Assembly: GCA_013388525.1 (NCBI GenBank)
Contig: JACAFA010000111.1
Span: forward strand, 1 to 56,197
Direction of reading: 5' to 3'
DNA: 56,197 nucleotides
DNA from: Ignavibacteriaceae bacterium
GTDB taxonomy: Bacteria; Bacteroidota; Ignavibacteria; Ignavibacteriales; Ignavibacteriaceae
The notes below the pieces were generated by a model that worked only from the letters and a program-made list of their open reading frames with translations, was not told the DNA's origin and did no database searches. A program made the translations under genes and the position numbers. Positions 49,180 to 56,197 of the stretch are shown here, one piece after another (position 1 is the first letter of the stretch; each line of letters begins with the position of its first letter).

Positions 49180-50736
49180 TTATTCCAGAAGTATCATCTT
49201 CTTTGTTTTAACAAATGCACCGGCTTTAAGCTGATAAAAATACACACCAGAGGCGTATCTACTACTGACAGAAAATCCACTTGATAAGCCGGCAGCTGTG
49301 AACTCAACTTGATAACTGCCTGGAAGTTTTTCTTCGTTGACAAGTGTTGCAACTTCATTACCTAATACATCATAAACTTTTAGTGAAACAAATGACGTTT
49401 GTCCATTGACAAATGACAAAGTTGTGGTAGGATTAAACGGATTAGGATAATTCTGGTAAAGTATAAATTCTGTTAAAGCAAAATTAATTGCAGACACATC
49501 TGTGATTCCACTTTGCCTTAGTGGATGCGGATAGGTAAAAGGAGCATAACCTGGTCTTGGTGTTGTTCCGTTGTTGATGAAATCTCTTCCTTCAAGAAGA
49601 TGAGGTCGTCCGTTTACTTCGCAGCCATTCGTACAAACCATTCCAACAAGAGAGGAGTTATTGTAATTACTCCAAACGTAAAGCGGATAGCTGTAAGCTG
49701 TTGTACCCTCACTTTGAGTTCCAATCTGGTATTGACAACGCCAGCCGGCTTCACCGGAAACATTTTGATCAACCGGATCAGTTCCATCGCAAAGTGATAA
49801 GCTTCTCGGATCAAATGATTTATAATCCATCGCACCAATTGGAATAGTCCAGTCAGTTTCCAAGGTGCCACCTCCATTAAAATTATTTCCCCAAACAACA
49901 CCGGTGCCTGCTGAAATGTCAAGCCCTTTCCATTTAGTTGTATTTGTCCAGAATGTATTGTTATAAATTTCATAAGCGTTAGCACTTACCAATCCACTTC
50001 TTGCTCTGTCATGCGTTTCCCAGAATCCATATTTAATTGTATTGTGTCTGAAAACAACTCTTCCTCCGCTGTTCATATCCATACAAGCTGTACCTGTTAC
50101 ACCATACCAATCATCCCAGTCAAAATTATTATCTTCAACAAAGAAGAAATCTGCATTACCTAGTACTAAAGGTGTTTCCCAATCATCTGCACCATCACCA
50201 TAGAATATAATTCCATGTGCTGAACCTTTAAAAATATTCTGATATATTACCCCGTGCGCTCCGGCATAACCCACAATTGTCCATTGTTTGTTGTTTTCAA
50301 AAGTGTTGTGGTGAATAAGTATATTTTTCCATGCTTTCGGACCCCAAAAGCTTATTGCAGTTCCACTCCAGTAGTCAGGATGACCACCATAAAACCAGAA
50401 ACCGGCGATATCAACTTTACCTGTTTTTGAACCAGGATCAATTTCGAGCAAGCTATGATTTGATCCGCCATAAACAATTTTAGTTCCGCCGGTAGCTGAG
50501 CCAGCTCCGATTAAAGTGATTGTTTTATTTTGAATTGATACGGATGAATTCCAGGTGCATTCTCCTGCAGGAACAAATACTGTGTCTCCATCTTGTGCAA
50601 AGTTAATAGCTGACTGCACATCTGCCTGTGAACAACTTGCAGCCTGGATGACGTTTGCATTTGCAGAAATTGTGAAGGAACATATTAACAAGGTTATTGA
50701 GTAAAAGTAAATTAATGATTTCATTTTAATTCTCAT
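49180..50736 (-). CDS. Secreted beta-helix protein with T9SS sorting domain (copy 1)
   Basis: 518 residues; ATG 50736 or the in-frame ATG 50724 could be the start. A signal peptide is followed by ASCSQADVQSAI and DGDTVFVPAGECTW, then many parallel beta-helix turns of the type IHHNTFENN, VEDNNFDW and FRHNTIKY. Cys pairs in the C-terminal half suggest disulphides. The sorting domain starts near 430 (LYQNYPNPFNPTTTL) and has an extra FSVSSRYASG stretch before VYFYQL. Sugar binding or polysaccharide lyase activity is likely for the fold but not proven. Paralogue of the next gene. Confidence 0.8.
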   Translation of the reverse strand: MRIKMKSLIYFYSITLLICSFTISANANVIQAASCSQADVQSAINFAQDGDTVFVPAGECTWNSSVSIQNKTITLIGAGSATGGTKIVYGGSNHSLLEIDPGSKTGKVDIAGFWFYGGHPDYWSGTAISFWGPKAWKNILIHHNTFENNKQWTIVGYAGAHGVIYQNIFKGSAHGIIFYGDGADDWETPLVLGNADFFFVEDNNFDWDDWYGVTGTACMDMNSGGRVVFRHNTIKYGFWETHDRARSGLVSANAYEIYNNTFWTNTTKWKGLDISAGTGVVWGNNFNGGGTLETDWTIPIGAMDYKSFDPRSLSLCDGTDPVDQNVSGEAGWRCQYQIGTQSEGTTAYSYPLYVWSNYNNSSLVGMVCTNGCEVNGRPHLLEGRDFINNGTTPRPGYAPFTYPHPLRQSGITDVSAINFALTEFILYQNYPNPFNPTTTLSFVNGQTSFVSLKVYDVLGNEVATLVNEEKLPGSYQVEFTAAGLSSGFSVSSRYASGVYFYQLKAGAFVKTKKMILLE

Positions 50737-50751
50737 TTTTTATTGCAAAAA

Positions 50752-52479
50752 TCATTTTAAAAGAATCATTGATCGGGTGGAAACATAAAAACCTGCATTC
50801 AACCGATAGAAATATATTCCGCTGGCTAAATTGTATGTATTTCCGCCGGAGACGGATCCGCCTTTGGCGGAAAATTCAACTTCATATTTTCCTGCTGGTT
50901 TGTATTCATCAACCAACTTTGCAACTTCATTTCCCAAAATATCGTAAACTTTAAGAGTAACTAACTCACGATCAGGAATTCGAAAACTTATTTTAGTTGC
51001 GGGATTAAAAGGATTCGGATAATTCTGATAAAGCTCAAAATCTTTGAACGGAATTTTATCATCAACAAGTGTTAAATCATTTTGTCTTAAAGGATGCGGA
51101 TATAAATATGGTTCGTAATAAATGACCCAGGTATTCGGTGAAGTGCATTTATAAAGAATTCCATCCTCTCCATTTTGATTCCAGCTTCCCTGATCTATCG
51201 CCCAATACGCTACACCCGGCGTACAGGTTGAAGGACGGTTTGCTAATGTTCCGATACCAACGCCTGTTGTTCCATTAAAAGTAGAAGTGTAATTATAAAA
51301 TTCTCTGTTCTCCTGAATATGAATCAGATTTTCCGGACAAAAATCGAGAACTTCGAAAGGCATTTCTACTCCGCTGTTGCCTTTATTATTCCAGGCATAC
51401 ATCGGAGCTCTTTCCTGAACAGGAGCCGGGTTTGAAAAATCCCACAAGCTTGCATCAGTAGATGCACCTGGTTGATCTCTGCAAAGCCATCCACTTTGAC
51501 CGGGCTCATTTGCATCGATCCACGAATTTCCATCGCACTTTCCCCAGTTTGGTGCATAGTCGAAGCAACTTCTTACATTATCGAGATAAATTTTATCCTG
51601 ATTATATCCGTTTGTTATATTATTAAAAACCACACCTGTTCCGCCTCTCATTCGCATTGGCATCCAGCAGTTTCCGGCATCATTGCAAATCATTGTATTG
51701 TTATAAATTTCCCATAATCTTTGTGCCCGATGTTCATCTCCCTGGATTGAGTGCGTTTCAGTCCATGCGTTATATGCTGTGTTAAATCTGAAAACATATC
51801 TTGTGCCTACATTGCCATCAATCCAGTTAACATAATTTCCGTTGTACGATGTTGTATAGAAAAAATTATCTTCAACGTAAACTGACTTTTCTGAACCGAT
51901 ATCAAGTGGCTCAGCCCAACGACTGTTTCCTCCTGTGTCGTAGGTTTCTCCAAAGACTACAACTCTTCCATCGTGAATAATGTTGTTATCTATAAGTCCG
52001 AATGGATAGCAAGTTGGATTTCCAAAACCAAAAATCATTTCCTTAGTAGTACCTGAATTATTAATAAATTCATTATGATCAACCCTCCAGTTTTGAGAGC
52101 ATCCTTCATTAATTTCACAGGTTATTTCAATACCAGCAGAAGCATTTGTAACATCGAAAGTAAATCCGGTTATTCGGCTGGCATTGCTTCCATTCATTTC
52201 TGCTTTTAAAATAAATGCTGAACTTCCTGCTAAAGTGATTGTAATGTTTTCTTTTCCCGGACCGATTACATATAAACTTTTATTGAGTATAGTAACTGAA
52301 CCAGACCAGGTGCAGTTTCCTGAAGGTATCAAAACTGAGTCGCCGTCCTGTGCAACATCTATTGCAAATTGTACATCACTTTCAGAACAGCTTACTGCTT
52401 GAATAGTGTTCGCTTCTGCAAGATATGACAAACAGATTGCTATGAAACTGATTGATAAAATGTGAAAAAAAGTTTTCAT
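50752..52479 (-). CDS. Secreted beta-helix protein with T9SS sorting domain (copy 2)
   Basis: 575 residues from ATG 52479; the GTG at 52488 is part of the AAAGGTGAG ribosome site. Signal peptide, then AVSCSESDVQFAI and DGDSVLIPSGNCTW, paralogous to the gene at 49180. Parallel beta-helix repeats (VDHNEFINN, VEDNFFYT, IYNNTMICN) follow. The sorting domain starts near 485 (YQNYPNPFNPATKISF) and holds an in-frame palindromic insert coding AKGGSVSGGN. Gap of 15 bases to the next gene, so an operon is likely. Confidence 0.8.
   Translation of the reverse strand: MKTFFHILSISFIAICLSYLAEANTIQAVSCSESDVQFAIDVAQDGDSVLIPSGNCTWSGSVTILNKSLYVIGPGKENITITLAGSSAFILKAEMNGSNASRITGFTFDVTNASAGIEITCEINEGCSQNWRVDHNEFINNSGTTKEMIFGFGNPTCYPFGLIDNNIIHDGRVVVFGETYDTGGNSRWAEPLDIGSEKSVYVEDNFFYTTSYNGNYVNWIDGNVGTRYVFRFNTAYNAWTETHSIQGDEHRAQRLWEIYNNTMICNDAGNCWMPMRMRGGTGVVFNNITNGYNQDKIYLDNVRSCFDYAPNWGKCDGNSWIDANEPGQSGWLCRDQPGASTDASLWDFSNPAPVQERAPMYAWNNKGNSGVEMPFEVLDFCPENLIHIQENREFYNYTSTFNGTTGVGIGTLANRPSTCTPGVAYWAIDQGSWNQNGEDGILYKCTSPNTWVIYYEPYLYPHPLRQNDLTLVDDKIPFKDFELYQNYPNPFNPATKISFRIPDRELVTLKVYDILGNEVAKLVDEYKPAGKYEVEFSAKGGSVSGGNTYNLASGIYFYRLNAGFYVSTRSMILLK
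50840..50873. repeat. 34-base palindromic insert in a T9SS sorting domain
   Basis: The outer arms TTTCCGCC (50840-50847) and GGCGGAAA (50866-50873) are perfect inverted repeats. A second hairpin, TCCGCC-TTT-GGCGGA, fits inside at 50857-50871. It is GC-rich against AT-rich surroundings and keeps the reading frame. Confidence 0.6.
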
Positions 52480-52513
52480 GGTTCTCACCTTTATAAATCA
52501 AATAATTTTTTCT

Positions 52514-54055
52514 TTACTTGATTAACAACATTAGTTTTGTTGAGATAAAAGTTCCAGACTTAAGCTGATAAAAATAAGTTCCACTGGATAGGCTGGCTGC
52601 ATCAAAGGTTACTTGGTACTCACCTGTCGGGAGTTCTTCGTTAACAAGAGTTGCGATTTCATTTCCAAGTACGTCATATATTTTTAAACTTACAAATTCT
52701 CCTCCTGAGGCGGATGAAATTAGAAATCCAATGTTCGTAGTTGGATTAAATGGATTTGGATAATTCTGATAAAGTATAAAAACTTCTGGTAAATAATCTT
52801 CATTAACAGATGTCGTTGAACTGTATTCGTAACAGCCAATATCAAAACCAATACCTTGCGGACGTGTTATGCCATCTTTATCAATATTTGGAGCAAGGAC
52901 ATTACTACCTGCATCAACTGCCGGACAAGTTGAAATAAGATGATAATCTCCGGTACCTCCGGAAGGATTAACAAAGTAATTAGCTGCCTGACTCATTGTT
53001 ATTTCAATATTATGATCATCTGTTACACCACCTGCAAAAGAAAAATCTGTAGAAATATTATTTCGGACAATTACACCCGATGATGTAGTTCCGTTTTTAT
53101 GGTCAGTAACCATAATCCATGGATCAGGTGATGGTGTTAAATCATTATCAACAACTGTGTTGTTTACTATCGTGCAATTAATAGCTCCATAAAACGATAT
53201 TCCGTGCCAGTGGTCTGTAATTACCAGATTATTTTCAACTAACCAGTTCTCAAACATTCCATCGAACAATCCAATGCCCTGCATATTACCTCTGTAGGGT
53301 TGATTTGTGTCTTCGTAGTTGATTATTGTGTTTCCACGAAGAACAATATTTTTTACAACACCTGTTCCAACTCCTCCGGGACCAACAGACCATGATTGAA
53401 ATCCATCATCATGATTATCATCAACATCGAAAGAATTTTTTATAATGTTGTACTCATATATTGCATCATCTCCCAATCCACGAATTCCGTCACCGCGGAA
53501 GTTTGATATTACATTTCCAGAAACGAGAGTGTATTGAGCACTGTTTGATATTCCATGATCAACGACGGTGATGATATTATCCTTGACAGTTATATTTGTT
53601 CCATTCATTACAATTCCGTTGCCGGCACGCGCAAGCCAGTCAGAATCTGTCCAGCCGGTAATATCATCAGAATAATTAATGCTGCAATTTTTAATGGTAA
53701 GAAAATTGCCGTTTAAATTCACAGCTTTTGTTCCATCTGCACCACTGGTATATCGTGGTAAAATATTAACTCCAGCTAAATTCCAGTAACTGCTGTTGTT
53801 GAAGTTTATACTTGTAAAAGCAACAGTAGCACCGGTATTTGCTCTTATCGTTATAAAAGAGCTATTATTTTTTCCGGAGATAGTCAGATTACCATATGAA
53901 CCGTTGAGAACTGTAATTGTATCTCCACCTTGAGAATTATTAATAGCATTCTGTAATTCAGTTGTGTTAGAAACAATTATTTCAGCACTGAATACCGACT
54001 TGATACTAAGAAATACTATCATTCCCAGAAGAAAAAGTTGCATAGGTTTTTTCAT
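52514..54055 (-). CDS. Secreted beta-helix protein with T9SS sorting domain (copy 3)
   Basis: 513 residues. A signal peptide is followed by VSNTTELQNAINNSQGGDTI, the usual first turn of polysaccharide lyase 6-like beta-helices, then VKDNIITVV, LRGNTIINY and VENNLVITD turns. The segment AVDAGSNVLAP ... RPQGIGFDIGCYEY is the choice-of-anchor-Q type end. The sorting domain starts near 430; a short insert coding SSASGG lies in it. Shares the linker GCYEYSSTTSV with the gene at 54066, so the two arose by duplication or share modules. Confidence 0.8.
   Translation of the reverse strand: MKKPMQLFLLGMIVFLSIKSVFSAEIIVSNTTELQNAINNSQGGDTITVLNGSYGNLTISGKNNSSFITIRANTGATVAFTSINFNNSSYWNLAGVNILPRYTSGADGTKAVNLNGNFLTIKNCSINYSDDITGWTDSDWLARAGNGIVMNGTNITVKDNIITVVDHGISNSAQYTLVSGNVISNFRGDGIRGLGDDAIYEYNIIKNSFDVDDNHDDGFQSWSVGPGGVGTGVVKNIVLRGNTIINYEDTNQPYRGNMQGIGLFDGMFENWLVENNLVITDHWHGISFYGAINCTIVNNTVVDNDLTPSPDPWIMVTDHKNGTTSSGVIVRNNISTDFSFAGGVTDDHNIEITMSQAANYFVNPSGGTGDYHLISTCPAVDAGSNVLAPNIDKDGITRPQGIGFDIGCYEYSSTTSVNEDYLPEVFILYQNYPNPFNPTTNIGFLISSASGGEFVSLKIYDVLGNEIATLVNEELPTGEYQVTFDAASLSSGTYFYQLKSGTFISTKLMLLIK
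52700..52714. repeat. Short imperfect palindrome in a T9SS sorting domain
   Basis: TCCTCCTGAGGCGGA is an imperfect 15-base palindrome with one mismatch, GC-rich, at the same part of the sorting domain where the neighbouring genes have inserts. It codes SASGG on the minus strand. Confidence 0.45.
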
Positions 54056-54065
54056 CGTCTTATTC

Positions 54066-55652
54066 CTATTTAATTAATATCATTGATTTTGTCTGACTAT
54101 AAGTACCAGCTTGCAATTGATAGAAGTAAACACCGCTCGATAAATATGATGCGTCAAAAACAACTTCATAATTTCCAGCTGGTTTTTCTCCGTCCATTAA
54201 TGACGCAACTTCTTTTCCCAGTATATCATAAATCTTTAATGTAACCCTCTCCTGTCCTTCGGACACCCTCTCCCTCAGGGAGAGGGATGGGGTGAGGGTG
54301 AATTTTATTTTTGTGTCTGGGTTAAATGGATTCGGATAGTTCTGATAAAGTATAAAACTCTCTGGTAAATAATCTTCAACCACAGATGTTGTTGAACTGT
54401 ATTCATAACATCCAATATCAAATCCGCTTCCCTGCGGACGGGAAACATTATCTAAATCTTCAAACACAATTGGCAGAACTAAGTTAGTTCCGGCATCAAC
54501 AGCTTGCGCATTTTGCAGAAGATGAAAATTCCCATTCAAATGATCAATAAAAATTTGGCTTTCAGGATTTGCAATCATCGAATGAAGATCATAGCCTAAT
54601 GACTGCCATTGAGTAAGATTCATATTTGAACTTCCGTCATCATCACTCAGTCGGTTGACAAGAATATTATAATCACTAACAAATCCTGTTGAAGAAGCAG
54701 CATCAATTGCGATACTTCCTCTGAAGCTGTGATGATTAATTAAAATATTATTGTAAATAGTATTTCCTGTTGATCCGTCAACGGCGATTATATTCCATCT
54801 TCCATCAGAAGGTTGAATAACAGTATTGTTGAATACTTTATTGTTCTTTGAACCATCACCACCATCAATTTTGTACATTGCTATTCCGGTTGCGTGGTTA
54901 TTGTAAATCAGGTTGTTAAAAATTTCAGAATTCTGAACTCCATCCATATTAATTGCTGAACCACCACCGACTCCATTATCGTGAATAATGTTTCCTTCTA
55001 CAATTGCATTACTGATTATTCCATCTCCGCCCATTGAAATATCTCCGTTCATATGGATACCGCAGCCGTTATTATTGAATGAATGATTGTTTCTTATGAT
55101 TGGTCTGTCACTGCTGTTAGAAACATAAATTCCGTGTTCATCTTCACTAAAAGAGCAAGTATTATTTTCAATGGTAATATCATCTGTGAATCCGGTGAAA
55201 ATACCCCAGCGATAATTGTTATGACAGTTGTTGTTTTTAATCACCACGAAATCTGAAAGTACAATTCTTATTCCTGCTCTGGGTTGATCTTTGACCTCGA
55301 ATCCATCAATCACAATCCAGTCTGCGTTTTCAATATTAATTCCATCAGGAGTAGTAGTATTCCGGACATCAATTACAACATTACTTTCAATTGCTTTAAA
55401 GACTATTGGTAAGTTTTGAGTTCCATTGGTTCTTATATCAAAACCAACATAATTTCCCTCAAGAACTAAAACAGAATCTCCGGCAGAAACAATATCAGCC
55501 GCGTGTTGTAGAGTTTCAAAAGCTGTTTGTGGAGTTAATCCATTGTTGCTGTTGCTGCCTGATTCGGAAACATAGTAGTTAGTAGAATGAACATTGAAAT
55601 TCAGGCTGAAAATAAGTGCAATTAAAACAACCAATTGTAATTTTGATTTCAT
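54066..55652 (-). CDS. Secreted beta-helix protein with T9SS sorting domain (copy 4)
   Basis: 528 residues from ATG 55652 (AGAGAGAAG upstream); a TTG at 55676 would add 8 residues before the signal peptide. N-terminal YYVSESGSNSNNGLTPQTAF is typical of DUF1565-like beta-helix proteins. Turns such as IKNNNCHNN, IENNTCSFS and VEGNIIHDN follow, then AVDAGTNLVLP ... FDIGCYEY. The sorting domain contains an 18-residue insert, TPSLSLRERVSEGQERV, coded by a palindromic repeat. First gene of the minus-strand cluster. Confidence 0.8.
   Translation of the reverse strand: MKSKLQLVVLIALIFSLNFNVHSTNYYVSESGSNSNNGLTPQTAFETLQHAADIVSAGDSVLVLEGNYVGFDIRTNGTQNLPIVFKAIESNVVIDVRNTTTPDGINIENADWIVIDGFEVKDQPRAGIRIVLSDFVVIKNNNCHNNYRWGIFTGFTDDITIENNTCSFSEDEHGIYVSNSSDRPIIRNNHSFNNNGCGIHMNGDISMGGDGIISNAIVEGNIIHDNGVGGGSAINMDGVQNSEIFNNLIYNNHATGIAMYKIDGGDGSKNNKVFNNTVIQPSDGRWNIIAVDGSTGNTIYNNILINHHSFRGSIAIDAASSTGFVSDYNILVNRLSDDDGSSNMNLTQWQSLGYDLHSMIANPESQIFIDHLNGNFHLLQNAQAVDAGTNLVLPIVFEDLDNVSRPQGSGFDIGCYEYSSTTSVVEDYLPESFILYQNYPNPFNPDTKIKFTLTPSLSLRERVSEGQERVTLKIYDILGKEVASLMDGEKPAGNYEVVFDASYLSSGVYFYQLQAGTYSQTKSMILIK
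54244..54299. repeat. Palindromic repeat inserted in-frame in a T9SS gene
   Basis: A 10-bp-arm palindrome CCCTCTCCCT-C-AGGGAGAGGG (54266-54286) stands next to a small TGTCC-TTC-GGACA hairpin (54253-54265), flanked by ACCCTC / GAGGGT (54244-54249, 54294-54299). It is very GC-rich for this genome. This CCCTCTCCC-type repeat is, from general knowledge, dispersed in many bacterial genomes. Confidence 0.75.
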
Positions 55653-55745
55653 ATATCTTCTCTCTTTTTGTATCAAACTTTGAAGACAATAAGAATACCA
55701 GAGAAGATAGAGTCAATCTTTTGAATAGAAGTGATTTTAAGCAAG

Positions 55746-55781
55746 TTAACAATTTGTTAAAGCGACAAAGATTACATTTTG
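55746..55781 (+). promoter_or_regulatory. Possible promoter and operator upstream of transketolase
   Basis: TTTG at 55753-55756 and TACATTTTG at 55773-55781 resemble a -33/-7 pair with one extra base in the -7 element. The inverted repeat TTAACA-ATT-TGTTAA (55746-55760) overlaps the -33 site and could be an operator. Tentative. Confidence 0.35.
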
Positions 55782-55861
55782 ACCGTCTATTATGGTAATT
55801 TTACAAAGCTTTTTTATTCAAATTTTATATTCAAAACAGACGTTTTTATTGGAGCAATTCA

Positions 55862-56197
55862 ATGAATTTTAATCTCATAAAAAAATCAGAGTTCGATAAA
55901 GTAAAATCATTTAACGGTGACTGGGCAACAAAGATGCAACTGTTTGCAGATATGTGCAGATACAATACTTTGGTAGCTGTTAAGAAAGCGGGCTCAGGTC
56001 ATCTTGGTTCATCACTTAGCGCAATGGATATAACAACTTATTTGTACTTAAATGAAATGAATATTTTTGAAGTCGGACTCGATTCACCTGATCGTGATAT
56101 TTATTTCTCATCAAAAGGTCATGATGTTCCTGGTTTGTATGCACTTTTTTATGCACTGGGAATTATTCCCGAAGAAAAATTATTAATGCTGAGAAGA
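55862..56197 (+). CDS. Transketolase, N-terminal part (runs off the window)
   Basis: The first 112 residues are present, open to the window end. KKAGSGHLGSSLSAMDI and DRDIYFSSKGHDVPGLYALF are the thiamine-diphosphate transketolase N-terminal motifs (His of GSGH, and SKGH). Transketolase moves two-carbon units between sugar phosphates in the pentose phosphate pathway. Whether it is a full-length enzyme or a split N-terminal subunit cannot be seen. TTGGAG lies 8 bases before the ATG. Confidence 0.9.
   Translation, partial: MNFNLIKKSEFDKVKSFNGDWATKMQLFADMCRYNTLVAVKKAGSGHLGSSLSAMDITTYLYLNEMNIFEVGLDSPDRDIYFSSKGHDVPGLYALFYALGIIPEEKLLMLRR

Noticed and set aside
49236..49275. Extra residues FSVSSRYASG in the copy 1 sorting domain as another palindromic insert
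   Set aside because: The coding DNA is not palindromic and the residues may be ordinary loop variation.

Overview
This is an AT-rich bacterial chromosome segment. It most likely comes from the Ignavibacteria/Chlorobi branch of the Bacteroidota-Chlorobi group. The evidence is: several secreted proteins ending in the type IX secretion (T9SS) sorting domain with the QNYPNPFNPST motif; a short primary sigma factor without region 1.1; a long zinc-less S14; an L2 with HPM in place of HPH; and intergenic matches to the Bacteroidetes -7 promoter element TAnnTTTG. No rRNA, CRISPR array, prophage or intact insertion sequence was seen. The last gene runs off the window.

Layout. 31-23522 is one colinear transcription/translation block: rpoC, the str genes (rpsL, rpsG, fusA, tuf), then S10, spc and alpha genes from rpsJ to rplQ, including secY, map, infA and rpmJ. 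A tRNA-Gln lies inside it between rplR and rpsE. Strong hairpins follow tuf and rplQ. engB follows at 23586. 24249-30081 is a tightly packed, largely overlapping run: a membrane GAF/degenerate-GGDEF protein, phosphopentomutase, a small unknown protein, a PIN-domain protein, two EutN/CcmL-type microcompartment vertex proteins, the primary sigma factor and an NlpC/P60 lipoprotein. A convergent terminator separates this from the class II ribonucleotide reductase gene (minus strand). 34177-36660 is an ABC exporter with a LolA-like periplasmic protein. 36661-36948 is an intergenic region dense in secondary structure. 36949-40150 (minus) holds a dienelactone-hydrolase lipoprotein, a cupin, a small basic repeat protein, a POT-like transporter and an ACT-domain protein. 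40287-46798 (plus) holds trmB, a large beta-propeller T9SS cargo protein and an L,D-transpeptidase. 46799-55652 (minus) holds a cohesin/dockerin-like T9SS protein and four tandem beta-helix T9SS proteins. A partial transketolase begins at 55862.

How they work together. The first 23.5 kb makes ribosomes, RNA polymerase, the elongation factors, the Sec channel and methionine aminopeptidase. The last part is cell-surface biology: cargo proteins that would cross the inner membrane by Sec and the outer membrane by T9SS. The middle links nucleotide and deoxyribose metabolism (deoB, nrdJ), possible microcompartment parts and housekeeping transcription (rpoD).

Most worth a second look: the multi-stem structured locus at 36665-36812; the deoB/PIN/EutN-EutN/rpoD overlapping cluster; in-frame palindromic insertions in T9SS sorting domains; the tRNA-Gln embedded in the spc operon; and the restriction of TTG start codons to small-subunit ribosomal genes.
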